Shown here: positions 7,010-14,414 of the stretch, piece after piece
How positions within the stretch are numbered: the stretch's first letter is position 1
How the letters are laid out: each line of letters begins with the position of its first letter
Origin: an uncultured bacterium
Lineage (GTDB): Bacteria; Cyanobacteriota; Vampirovibrionia; Gastranaerophilales; Gastranaerophilaceae
NCBI GenBank assembly: GCA_945833895.1
Contig: CAMAGQ010000016.1
Coordinates: forward strand, 1 to 19,421
Direction: 5' to 3'
DNA: 19,421 bases
Program-made: the position numbers and the translations under genes
Notes under the pieces: generated by a model
The model's database searches: none
Seen by the model: only the letters and a program-made list of their open reading frames with translations
What the model was told of the DNA's origin: nothing

Positions 7010-8227
7010 ATGATTAAAGAGATTTCAAAATTACAAAACGGGATAAGTTATATATACAAAAAAAATGAAAACACCCCAAGAATGGCACTTTGTTTTAATT
7101 TATCCGTAAATAACGCAGAAAAAATACCGGGGATATATTCTCTGGTTGCAAGATTATTATTACAAGGAACAACGAATTATAATTCCGAACAATTAGCAAA
7201 TGAATTTGAAAAATACGCAATAGATATATCTTGTAATATTTTTCCAAACTTTTTGCGGTTCAAGTTTGTCTGCCTAAATGAAGATTTTTCAAAAGCAGTT
7301 GAACTTCTGAATGAAGTTATGACAAATTCAACGTTTGAAGAATTTGAGAAAGAAAAAGTAAAATTAATCGGCGAAATTAATGCAGAATTGGATTCTCCAA
7401 GAGCGTTAACAATGGATTTATACAGCCGCAAGATGTTTGAAAACCACTACTACGGAACTTCATTAACCGTTGCGTTGGAAAATATTGATAAAATAACAAA
7501 AGAAGATGTTATTGAGGCATATCAAACAATATTGAAAAACAGTAAGAAAGTTCTTGCTATTGTCGGTGCAAATCCAAAAGAAGAAGTTCTTGAACCGGTT
7601 AGAAACACCTTGGGAAAACTTCCGGAATCTGTTGACGGAGATTTCAACATTGAACCTCCGGTGTTAAACGAAACTAAATACGCTGAAAATATAAAATCTG
7701 ACTTAAATCAGGCTCATATTATAAAAGGATGGCAAGTTCCGACATACGGCGAAAAAGACCATCCCGCGTTGATATTGTTAAATATTCTTCTCGGTGCTTG
7801 CGGACTATCTTCAAGATTGTTCCTTGAATTACGTGATAAAAAAGGACTTGCTTATGTCGTAAGAAGTTCTTACGAAACCTACAAACTTGCAGGTAACTTC
7901 ATGATTTATATTGCGACTGAGCCAAAAAATATTGATGTTTCTTTGCAAGGATTTAACGAAGAAATTAACAAGATTAAAACTTATCCTGTTTCTGATAAAG
8001 AACTTGAAGATGCAAAAAATAATCTTGTTGGTAAATGTGCGTTCTTAGAAGAAACAAATCTACAGCAGGCATGTTCATATTGTAAATACGGGGTAGTCGG
8101 TTTTGATTTTGATTATATCGAAAAATTACAAGAACTTGTTCAAAAAGTTACCCCTGAGCAGATTTTGGAATGTGCGAAAAAATATTTCACGGATGACAGG
8201 TACGTTCTTGTTGTTACCAAACCTTAA
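7010..8227 (+). CDS. M16-family peptidase homologue lacking the HxxEH zinc motif
   Basis: Insulinase/pitrilysin-like protein of 405 residues with the two halves typical of M16B. The expected zinc motif HxxEH, just before (F/L)xGT, is replaced by SLVAR (44-48, before LLLQGTTNYNSEQL), so hydrolysis is not expected. The C-terminal half keeps the Arg/Tyr pair in LELRDKKGLAYVV (R275, Y282), as in the non-metal subunit of two-chain M16B enzymes. It is therefore probably the non-catalytic partner of another M16 subunit, which is not in this window. The start at 7010 is supported by GGAG (6995-6998) and by the promoter overlapping the earlier ATG at 6977. There is no signal peptide, so it is probably cytoplasmic. 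A hairpin at 8259-8291 follows. Confidence 0.88.
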   Translation: MIKEISKLQNGISYIYKKNENTPRMALCFNLSVNNAEKIPGIYSLVARLLLQGTTNYNSEQLANEFEKYAIDISCNIFPNFLRFKFVCLNEDFSKAVELLNEVMTNSTFEEFEKEKVKLIGEINAELDSPRALTMDLYSRKMFENHYYGTSLTVALENIDKITKEDVIEAYQTILKNSKKVLAIVGANPKEEVLEPVRNTLGKLPESVDGDFNIEPPVLNETKYAENIKSDLNQAHIIKGWQVPTYGEKDHPALILLNILLGACGLSSRLFLELRDKKGLAYVVRSSYETYKLAGNFMIYIATEPKNIDVSLQGFNEEINKIKTYPVSDKELEDAKNNLVGKCAFLEETNLQQACSYCKYGVVGFDFDYIEKLQELVQKVTPEQILECAKKYFTDDRYVLVVTKP

Positions 8228-8258
8228 CTTGTTGTCTAATGGTTAGTTAATGATTTTT

Positions 8259-8292
8259 AAATGACAATTCTTGATAAGAGGATTGTCATTTT
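8259..8292 (+). terminator. Hairpin between the M16 homologue and OmpA-like gene (weak terminator or RBS hairpin)
   Basis: AAATGACAAT (8259-8268) pairs with ATTGTCATTT (8282-8291) across a 13-nt loop, followed by only a short T-run. The loop contains AAGAGG, a good Shine-Dalgarno sequence for a TTG start at 8291. The element may terminate the M16 transcript, or may present the ribosome site of the next gene; the sequence alone does not decide. Confidence 0.45.
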
Positions 8293-8848
8293 GCTTAGAA
8301 CAACTTTCATAATTTTAACATTGTTAGCATGCTCATTTTCTTGTTATGCGGGAGATTTATCTTCACAAAATTTGAAAATCCATGCCAGTTTATCAGAATA
8401 CAATTACAATTCAAATGTTGAAATCGAAAAACTTTTCAGAGAAAATCTGAACGACTTCGGGAACATAATCTACACAATTATACCAATGGGAGTTGTCGTA
8501 AGTATTGACGGATACGCGTTTTATGGAGAAGGAAAAGACACCCTGACCCCAAACGCTTGCTGCCTGTTAGATATTATCGCACGGTTAATCAAAACTATTG
8601 ATAAGCCCTGTATTGTCGAAAGTAACACAACCTCAACCGCCTTTGAAACTTCTACATACCTGACAAATTGGGAATTGTCGCTTGTGAGAGCGAATAACAT
8701 TGTTTCATATCTCATATCTAAAGAAATTTCACCCGACAAAATAAGAGCGAACGGTTTTGGCGAAATGTTTCCATTCATAAGCAATCCGCAAAATAATATG
8801 CAGGAACGAATAGATTTTGTAATTTTTAACTATGAAAAACGAAATTAA
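8291..8848 (+). CDS. Exported OmpA/MotB C-terminal-domain protein
   Basis: Predicted 185-residue envelope protein. With the TTG start at 8291 (AAGAGGA 8 nt upstream) it begins with a compact signal peptide. An in-frame ATG at 8261 adds 10 residues but has no ribosome site and lies in a hairpin stem. LLAC near residues 11-14 could be a lipobox; alternatively cleavage follows Tyr-Ala at 19-20. Residues about 65-182 resemble the peptidoglycan-binding OmpA/MotB domain: VVVSIDGYAFYGEGKDTLTP, then TNWELSLVRANNIVSYL (125-141, strongly MotB-like), ISPDKIRANGFGE, and NNMQERIDFVI with the conserved Arg. There is no MotB proton-channel helix, so it is not a stator as it stands; a role tethering the envelope to peptidoglycan is inferred. 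Its stop overlaps the stop of the convergent sigma factor gene. Confidence 0.8.
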   Translation: MLRTTFIILTLLACSFSCYAGDLSSQNLKIHASLSEYNYNSNVEIEKLFRENLNDFGNIIYTIIPMGVVVSIDGYAFYGEGKDTLTPNACCLLDIIARLIKTIDKPCIVESNTTSTAFETSTYLTNWELSLVRANNIVSYLISKEISPDKIRANGFGEMFPFISNPQNNMQERIDFVIFNYEKRN

Positions 8849-9681
8849 ACGATTGCCTGATGAAGTCTTGAAGTTCTGTTTTCGTTAAGAATATTTTTCA
8901 ACTTCATAATTGCTTGAGCGTGAAGTTGGCAAACTCTGGATTCTGACATATTTAAAGTTGAGCCGATTTCTTTCATTGTCATGTTTTCTTGATAGTAAAG
9001 CACCATCAAAACTCTTTCACGTTCAGGTAATCTTTGCAATGCTCTCTGCAAATCGGTTTTGACATTTTTCTCTTCTAATCGTTCTTGAGGGTTTAATTTA
9101 TTAGAATCCTCAATAGTATCAATGATTTCCATACTATCTTCGGATGAACCTCTTTTATCATAAATTGATGTAACTGTTATGTCTTCTGACAGGATAGTGT
9201 TGACTTTATCAACATCCATATCTAAATACTGTGCAATCTCGCTTGATGTCGGAGTTCTTCCATATTCTTGTTTTAAAACTTCTGCCGCCTGTTTCACGTC
9301 TTTTATTTTCTTTCTGACACTTCTTGGCAAGAAATCCTGTGAACGAACTTTATCTAATATTGCACCTCTGATTCTTATCAAGGCGTAAGTTTCAAACCTT
9401 GCATTTTTCAGCGGCGAAAATCTTTCGACAGCATTAATCAAACCTTCAACTCCGTAACCCGTAATATCTTCAATTGAAATCGTAACAGGCAATGAAACCT
9501 TTATTCTACTTACTGCATATCGAACAAGATAAATATATTGAACAATAATATCATCTCTGAGTTTTTTGTTAGATTTGTCAGCCAAATATTGTTCCCACAA
9601 TAGGGATAACTCATTTTCAGAGAGCCTTTTGATGCTGTTATAAGATGTAAAATTGAAATTATCGTCCATTGACCTGCCCAA
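8845..9681 (-). CDS. FliA/WhiG-type (sigma-28 group) RNA polymerase sigma factor
   Basis: Alternative sigma factor of 278 residues in the FliA group, which directs RNA polymerase to flagellar/chemotaxis or developmental promoters in other bacteria. Region 2 (about 40-120) has IIVQYIYLVRYAVSRI, IEDITGYGVEGLINAVERF and RFETYALIRIRGAILDKVRSQDFLPRS. Region 3 (about 125-200) has GRTPTSSEIAQYLDM. Region 4 (about 213-265) has LPERERVLMVLYYQENMTMKEIG and the helix-turn-helix SESRVCQLHAQAIMKLK. The TTG start at 9681 is supported by AAAGGA 6 nt upstream; the ATG four codons later has only a poorly spaced AGG. No flagellar gene or anti-sigma factor lies in the window, so the regulon is unknown. The 117-nt gap to the BioD-like gene shows no clear terminator. 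Confidence 0.92.
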   Translation of the reverse strand: MGRSMDDNFNFTSYNSIKRLSENELSLLWEQYLADKSNKKLRDDIIVQYIYLVRYAVSRIKVSLPVTISIEDITGYGVEGLINAVERFSPLKNARFETYALIRIRGAILDKVRSQDFLPRSVRKKIKDVKQAAEVLKQEYGRTPTSSEIAQYLDMDVDKVNTILSEDITVTSIYDKRGSSEDSMEIIDTIEDSNKLNPQERLEEKNVKTDLQRALQRLPERERVLMVLYYQENMTMKEIGSTLNMSESRVCQLHAQAIMKLKNILNENRTSRLHQAIV

Positions 9682-9798
9682 TCTGTTTCCTTTTACATTT
9701 TAATTTTATAATATCCTTAAAATTAGACATCATTTAAAAAGATGAAAATAAGTAAAATTAATTAAAGTCGGTTCGGTCAGAAGGGTGATTTTTAATAA

Positions 9799-10518
9799 TT
9801 AACCATTCAGTTTAGCAATCTTAACCCCGAAAATCTGCTCAATATCAACCCGATTGAGGATATCGCCAATCAACAACTCAGGAGCAAAAGTCTGAATTTT
9901 ATTGTAATCAGGAATTGTACCAAGAATATTTACGGAAACAAACTCTTTCAAAATTTGCGAATAATACTTTTCCTCAAGGTTTTCGCTCTCTTCATCGTAT
10001 TGATTTAAAATAACCCCCAAAAGCCTGCAATTGTTTGATTGAACGTAATTTATTCCGGTCAAGGCTCTTTCTATAGGAGTTTGTTTTGTGTTTATAACAA
10101 GCACCAACGGTAAATTCAACGCCTTAACAACATCAATTTCCGTACAGTGTTCCATGATTGGAACAGAAATACTGTTAGCCCCCTCAACAATAATACAATC
10201 TGACATTTTATCTGCATTGAGGTAATCGTTGTAGATTGTTTTCATATCAATTTTTACGCTGTCTTCATAAGAACTGACAAACGGCGGGGCTGAACCTTGC
10301 AAAACGTATGTTGAATCAGTTGCGATATTCGGGTCAAACTTTTTTATAACTGTCAAATCAGGAGAAGTCTTGAACCCGTGGAGCATTGAAGCGTTAGTTT
10401 GTATAGGCTTGTAAACTATTGTAGAATACGACAAACTCTGCATAGTTGCCGCAAGCCCTCCTGAAATTATTGTTTTGCCAGACTGTTTCTCCAGTCCTGA
10501 GATAAAAACCTTTAGCAT
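9799..10518 (-). CDS. BioD-like (dethiobiotin synthetase family) P-loop ATPase
   Basis: Full-length BioD-fold protein of 239 residues. BioD carboxylates diaminopelargonic acid to dethiobiotin with ATP. Family features are a P-loop GLEKQSGKT (8-16), YKPIQTN (36-42) corresponding to BioD YKPVQTG, a Walker-B-like EGANSISVP (112-120) where BioD has EGAGG, DVVKALNLPLVLVINTK, and GVILNQ. The P-loop differs from the usual GTDTxVGKT of true BioD, and no other biotin gene is present, so the reaction is uncertain. It could be a BioD paralogue or a related AAA_26 protein. It starts 12 nt after xerD without a Shine-Dalgarno site; a GATAAT box 8 nt upstream may be an internal promoter. Probably co-transcribed with xerD. 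Confidence 0.8.
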   Translation of the reverse strand: MLKVFISGLEKQSGKTIISGGLAATMQSLSYSTIVYKPIQTNASMLHGFKTSPDLTVIKKFDPNIATDSTYVLQGSAPPFVSSYEDSVKIDMKTIYNDYLNADKMSDCIIVEGANSISVPIMEHCTEIDVVKALNLPLVLVINTKQTPIERALTGINYVQSNNCRLLGVILNQYDEESENLEEKYYSQILKEFVSVNILGTIPDYNKIQTFAPELLIGDILNRVDIEQIFGVKIAKLNG

Positions 10519-10530
10519 AATTTCATATTA

Positions 10531-11406
10531 TCACGAGTCGTTATTTATTGCAAAATATACTTCTTTAAGCCGTTTCTTGGTAATATGCGTGTATAACTGG
10601 GTTGTAGAAACATCACTATGTCCTAAAAGTTCCTGCACAACACGTAAATCTGCTCCGTTTTCCAACAAATGCGTTGCAAAACTGTGTCGCAGCGTATGAG
10701 GTGAAATATGTTTGTTTATCTTTTCACCCTGTGCGTGAATAAAATTATAAACGTCCTGCCTTGTAATATTTTTACCGTTATTTTTGAGTAAAAGTTTCTT
10801 GCTTTTTTCAAGATTATTTTGCAAAACTATTAAATCTCTTTCCTTAAAATATTTTTGCAGGGCTGATTTTGCCTTTTCGCCAAAAGGTACAATTCGCTCT
10901 TTTGAACCTTTACCGTAACATTTTACATATTTTGACCTGACATCAATGTCATTCAAGTTGAGATTAACAAGTTCCGAAACTCTCAAACCACATCCGTAAA
11001 GCAGTTCAACAATAAGACTTTGCAGAGTATTCAGATTTGAATTTATAATGCGGTTTAACTCCTCTACTGTCATAACCTTTGGCAAATGTTTAGGTAATTT
11101 CGGCTGTTCAAGAGTTTGAACGGGATTTTTTGAGCCGTATTCATTTGCACAAAACCACTTGAAAAAACCGCGAAGTGATGCAAGTTTTCTGGTAACACTT
11201 GCCGGATTGTAGTTTTCTTCTTTGAGTTTCATAATGTAAGAAGTTATATCGCCGCGTTTTATATCGGATATTTCGGCAGCACTTCTTGTTGCACAAAAAT
11301 CAATGAAAAAGGTCAAATCTCTGCGGTATGCATCAAGCGTGTTCTGCGAAAGTCCTTTTTCGATTTCAAGATATTCTAAGTATTCCGAAATAAACTGAAT
11401 ATTCAT
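10531..11406 (-). CDS. XerC/XerD-type tyrosine recombinase
   Basis: Site-specific tyrosine recombinase of 291 residues, the normal length for XerC/XerD, which resolve chromosome dimers at dif with FtsK. The N-terminal core-binding domain is about 1-90 (FISEYLEYLEIEKGLSQNTL, then VTRKLASLRGFFKWF). The catalytic residues are all present: R142 in GLRVSEL, K166 in GKGSKER, H237 and R240 in HTLRHSFATH, H263 in LGHSDVSTT and the nucleophile Y272. It lies among housekeeping genes with no integrase-type neighbours or attachment repeats, so a chromosomal Xer role is more likely than a mobile element. It cannot be assigned to XerC or XerD from sequence alone. There is no Shine-Dalgarno site; TATAAT ends 7 nt before the ATG. 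Confidence 0.93.
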   Translation of the reverse strand: MNIQFISEYLEYLEIEKGLSQNTLDAYRRDLTFFIDFCATRSAAEISDIKRGDITSYIMKLKEENYNPASVTRKLASLRGFFKWFCANEYGSKNPVQTLEQPKLPKHLPKVMTVEELNRIINSNLNTLQSLIVELLYGCGLRVSELVNLNLNDIDVRSKYVKCYGKGSKERIVPFGEKAKSALQKYFKERDLIVLQNNLEKSKKLLLKNNGKNITRQDVYNFIHAQGEKINKHISPHTLRHSFATHLLENGADLRVVQELLGHSDVSTTQLYTHITKKRLKEVYFAINNDS

Positions 11407-11413
11407 AAGTTTG

Positions 11414-11441
11414 ATTATACTCTTTTTGCAACGATAATCAA
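11414..11441 (-). promoter_or_regulatory. xerD promoter, apparently leaderless
   Basis: On the minus strand: TTGATT (-35, 11436-11441), 16-nt spacer, perfect TATAAT (-10, 11414-11419), then seven bases before the ATG at 11406. It sits in the 37-nt gap after the dGTPase-like gene. Predicted transcription starts at or next to the start codon. Confidence 0.6.
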
Positions 11442-11443
11442 TA

Positions 11444-12463
11444 TCAATCTTCGTTTACAAGTTTGAATAAGTTATCCTCGCCTATTCCGCATTTTAAACC
11501 GACCGGAACAAAGTTTTGCTTAAATCGTTCAATTGCGTATCTGTCAGTCATTCCTGAAATGTAATCGGTTACAATACGGACTGTTTTTTCTTCGGGACAA
11601 ATCGGTTTTAGTGTGTTGTAATACAAGAAAAATAACTCTTTTATTACCCGCTTAGCCTTTTTTTCTTCAACTTTTGCCGTGGATTTTTCACTGTAAACGT
11701 TTTCAAACATCCAAGACCTGAGTTTTGTTGTATAACCCCAAGCCTCTTCGCTCATTGAAATATCCCGCTTACCGATTGAATTGTTTACGATTTCTGTAAT
11801 CATTTTATTTAATCGCTTGCTCTGAGTATCTGAAAAATATTCAATACAGTCTTTTGGCAAATCGCTTTGAGAAATTACCCCTGCTCTTATTGAATCTTCA
11901 ATGTCGTGATTGATGTAGGCGATTTTGTCCGCTAATTGTACAACTTTTCCTTCAGGAGTTGTCGGAGTGTAACCCCAAGAATGCGTTCTGATACCATCTA
12001 TTGTTTCCTGACACAGGTTTAATTTTTCCAAAACCTCAACGACCCTGACACTTTGCAAGTTGTGATGAAAACCGTTTTCGGTTATTTCGTTAAGAACACT
12101 TTCTCCGCAATGCCCGAAAGGTGTATGACCTAAATCGTGTCCCAAAGATATCGCCTCTGTTAAATCCTCATTCAAATCAAGTGCTCTGGAAATCGTTCTT
12201 GCAATTTGAGAAACCTCAAGAGTGTGAGTTAAACGGGTTCTAAAATGGTCGTCAAACGGCGATAAAAAGACCTGCGTTTTGTGCTTTAACCGCCTGAAAG
12301 CCTTTGAATGTAAAATTCTATCTCTATCTCTTTGAAAATCTGTTCTTAAATCGGATTGCTCTTCCTGAACTTTTCTACCCGCCGAATTTACCGCTTTTGT
12401 TGCAAATTCGCTCAGATAATCGAGTTCTCGTTGTTCCAATTTTTCACGAATAGTTTTGCTCAT
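11444..12463 (-). CDS. dGTPase-like HD-domain deoxynucleoside triphosphohydrolase
   Basis: Dgt-family protein of 339 residues, predicted to hydrolyse dGTP or other dNTPs to the deoxynucleoside and triphosphate. RDRDRILHSKAFRRLKHKTQVF (47-68) is the family nucleotide-binding region. The HD metal site is H80 in RLTHTLEVSQ with H109-D110 in GHDLGHTPFGH. Later YINHDIEDSIRAG supplies the conserved distal Asp. The ATG at 12463 is chosen because AAAGGGGAG lies immediately upstream at a correct distance; the in-frame ATG at 12481 has no ribosome site, and the -10 box is only 1 nt upstream of it. The length fits the shorter type-2 subfamily rather than the E. coli enzyme. It precedes xerD in the same direction. 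Confidence 0.93.
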   Translation of the reverse strand: MSKTIREKLEQRELDYLSEFATKAVNSAGRKVQEEQSDLRTDFQRDRDRILHSKAFRRLKHKTQVFLSPFDDHFRTRLTHTLEVSQIARTISRALDLNEDLTEAISLGHDLGHTPFGHCGESVLNEITENGFHHNLQSVRVVEVLEKLNLCQETIDGIRTHSWGYTPTTPEGKVVQLADKIAYINHDIEDSIRAGVISQSDLPKDCIEYFSDTQSKRLNKMITEIVNNSIGKRDISMSEEAWGYTTKLRSWMFENVYSEKSTAKVEEKKAKRVIKELFFLYYNTLKPICPEEKTVRIVTDYISGMTDRYAIERFKQNFVPVGLKCGIGEDNLFKLVNED

Positions 12464-12482
12464 ATTTCTCCCCTTTACCATT

Positions 12483-12491
12483 ATTTTATCA
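12483..12491 (-). promoter_or_regulatory. Extended -10 promoter of the dGTPase-like gene
   Basis: On the minus strand TGA is followed by TAAAAT (12483-12488). The predicted start is near 12476, giving a leader of about 13 nt that holds the AAAGGGGAG ribosome site. No convincing -35. It indicates the gene is not only read through from the permease genes. Confidence 0.45.
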
Positions 12492-12551
12492 GTAAGAGAA
12501 CAAATATCTATACAGTTTTTGTAGGATTTTGAAAAATTATATTATTTACCC

Positions 12552-13397
12552 CTAGCCTTTGACCGCACCTTCGTTTTCACCTGAGATAAAGTATTTTTGC
12601 ATAGCAAGGAAAAATATTATAATCGGAACTGTCGAAATTATAGAACCTGCTGCGATATAACGCCAATTTGACGAGAACATTCCCTGCAAATTATTTATTC
12701 CGACAGGCAGTGTGTACATTGATTCTTTTGTAAGTATAATACTCGGCCATAAGAATTCACCCCACGAACCTATAAAAGTAAATATTGCCAGTACGGCAAG
12801 CGAAGGTTTAACCATTGGTAGCAAAACTTTCCAAAATACTTGAAAAACGTTACAACCGTCGACAATTGCAGCTTCTTCCATTTCACGAGGAATAGCAAGG
12901 AATGCCTGACGCATTAGAAAAATTCCGAACGCACTCACGGCAAACGGCATTATCAACCCGATAAACCCTGCGACATCGTTTGTTCCGTCTGTCAGATGAA
13001 GTTTTAGAGTTATAAGATAAACGGGAAGCATTATTGCCTGAAAAGGAACCATTATAGTTGCAAGAGTAGCGAAAAACACAATCTTTTTCCCCTTGAACTC
13101 CATTCTTGCAAGAGGATAACCTGCAAGAGAGGAAAGAATAAGATTTAACAAAACCGTTCCGCCGGCAACGATTACGCTGTTATAAAAATATCTCATAAGG
13201 TCGACTCTGTGCCAAACTCCAACGTAGTTTGCAAAGGTGAAATCTTTAGGAATTATCGCAGGCGGATAGGCAAAAATATTTTCCCCGCTGCCTTTGAGCG
13301 AGGTTGATAACAGCCATATAAAAGGAAATATTGACAACAACGACGTAAAAATCAATACCGAATGGATAGAAAAAGATTTTAGCAATTTTCTTATCAT
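12552..13397 (-). CDS. ABC transporter permease, MalG/UgpE (carbohydrate) type
   Basis: Inner-membrane permease of 281 residues with six predicted helices, of the family that imports sugars or glycerol-3-phosphate-type substrates. The EAA loop contacting the ATPase is EEAAIVDGCNVFQVFWKVLLP (about 174-194). FxxSLKxxxE-like and IIPKDFTFANY sequences at the N-terminus and a C-terminal ISGENEGAVKG tail are typical of the MalG side. It overlaps the upstream MalF-type permease by 4 nt (ATGA), so the two are co-translated and probably form a heterodimer. AAGGA is present about 14 nt upstream. No binding protein or ATPase is adjacent, so the substrate cannot be inferred and a shared MalK-type ATPase encoded elsewhere is likely. 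Confidence 0.93.
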   Translation of the reverse strand: MIRKLLKSFSIHSVLIFTSLLSIFPFIWLLSTSLKGSGENIFAYPPAIIPKDFTFANYVGVWHRVDLMRYFYNSVIVAGGTVLLNLILSSLAGYPLARMEFKGKKIVFFATLATIMVPFQAIMLPVYLITLKLHLTDGTNDVAGFIGLIMPFAVSAFGIFLMRQAFLAIPREMEEAAIVDGCNVFQVFWKVLLPMVKPSLAVLAIFTFIGSWGEFLWPSIILTKESMYTLPVGINNLQGMFSSNWRYIAAGSIISTVPIIIFFLAMQKYFISGENEGAVKG

Positions 13398-14266
13398 AGA
13401 TTGTACTTATTCCTTTCAAAACATAAAATATTAATCAGCGAAAACACCATTACAACCGCAAGCAAAATAACCGCCATTGCCGATGCGTAGCCTAAATCCA
13501 AATTTTCAAAAGCCCTTTCGTAAATATAATAGACAATGGTTTTTGTAGAATTAAGCGGCCCGCCTTTTGTCATAACGTATATTTCAGCAAAAATTTTCAT
13601 TGCAGAAATCGAACTGATTGTTGTAACAAGTGCGATTGTCGGCATTATATGCGGAACTGTGACTGTTAAGTGTTTTCTGAAAAATCCTGCCCCGTCGATA
13701 TCGCAAGCCTCGTAAAGTTCTTTTGGAACACTCATCAATGCCGCAAGGTATATCATCATGTAATATCCGATACCTTTCCAGATAGTCAAAATAATTACCG
13801 AATATATCGCATATTTAGGGTCGGTCAGCCAACCGATAGATTTTATGTGTAAAACATTCAACAAGTAATTCAAAATCCCCTGATCTGCATAAAGCCATTT
13901 GAAAGCAATCGCTGCAACTACAATAGAAACGATTACGGGCAGATAAATAAGGATTTTATATAAGGTAATTCCTTTTATTTTTTGGTTAATCAATATCGCA
14001 AGAAACAGCGGAACAATCGCAAGTATCGGCACAGCAACAACAAGATAAATAAAAGTGTTAAGCATTACCTTATAAAACGTCGGATTTTTAAATATTTGCA
14101 GGTAATTTGCAATCCCGACCCAATCCGCATTATAAATATTATTGGAATAATCCTGAAAACTTAAAAATATTGTTTGAAAAAACGGAATAAAGAAAAATAT
14201 TAACAAAATTATCCCCGCAGGCAGGAGGAAAAAATAAGGTGCTAATTTTCCGTAATATTTAAGCAT
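13394..14266 (-). CDS. ABC transporter permease, MalF/UgpA (carbohydrate) type
   Basis: Inner-membrane permease of 290 residues, partner of the downstream MalG-type subunit. N-terminal LAPYFFLLPAGIILLIFFFIPFF is the usual first helix of the family. The EAA loop is ELYEACDIDGAGFFRKHLTVTVP (about 183-205), followed by GGPLNSTKTIVYYIYERAF, a family landmark. Its stop overlaps the next start by 4 nt. It is the first gene of its transcript: a good promoter (TTGACC-17-CATAAT) ends 6 nt before the ATG, and there is no Shine-Dalgarno site. A binding-protein gene would normally precede it; here the upstream gene is divergent and unrelated. Confidence 0.93.
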   Translation of the reverse strand: MLKYYGKLAPYFFLLPAGIILLIFFFIPFFQTIFLSFQDYSNNIYNADWVGIANYLQIFKNPTFYKVMLNTFIYLVVAVPILAIVPLFLAILINQKIKGITLYKILIYLPVIVSIVVAAIAFKWLYADQGILNYLLNVLHIKSIGWLTDPKYAIYSVIILTIWKGIGYYMMIYLAALMSVPKELYEACDIDGAGFFRKHLTVTVPHIMPTIALVTTISSISAMKIFAEIYVMTKGGPLNSTKTIVYYIYERAFENLDLGYASAMAVILLAVVMVFSLINILCFERNKYNL

Positions 14267-14272
14267 AAATTG

Positions 14273-14301
14273 ATTATGACACTATCTTAAAACTTGGTCA
14301 A
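14273..14301 (-). promoter_or_regulatory. Permease operon promoter, apparently leaderless
   Basis: On the minus strand: TTGACC (-35, 14296-14301), exactly 17 nt, CATAAT (-10, 14273-14278), then CAATTT and the ATG at 14266. Both hexamers match the housekeeping consensus at 5 of 6 positions, and the predicted start coincides with the start codon. Confidence 0.7.
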
Positions 14302-14414
14302 GTTTAATTTTAATAAACTTTTTGTAAAAATTTCTGTTAATAATTTGTAATATTTAGCAACTTTTTTATTTGAAATGTTTTTATATTAATGTAGGGAAAA
14401 AGGAAAAGGTTTCT

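Noticed and set aside
10531..11406. Tyrosine recombinase as evidence for an integrated element
   Set aside because: Length and motifs fit chromosomal XerC/XerD; no attachment repeats, tRNA, cargo or other mobility genes are nearby.
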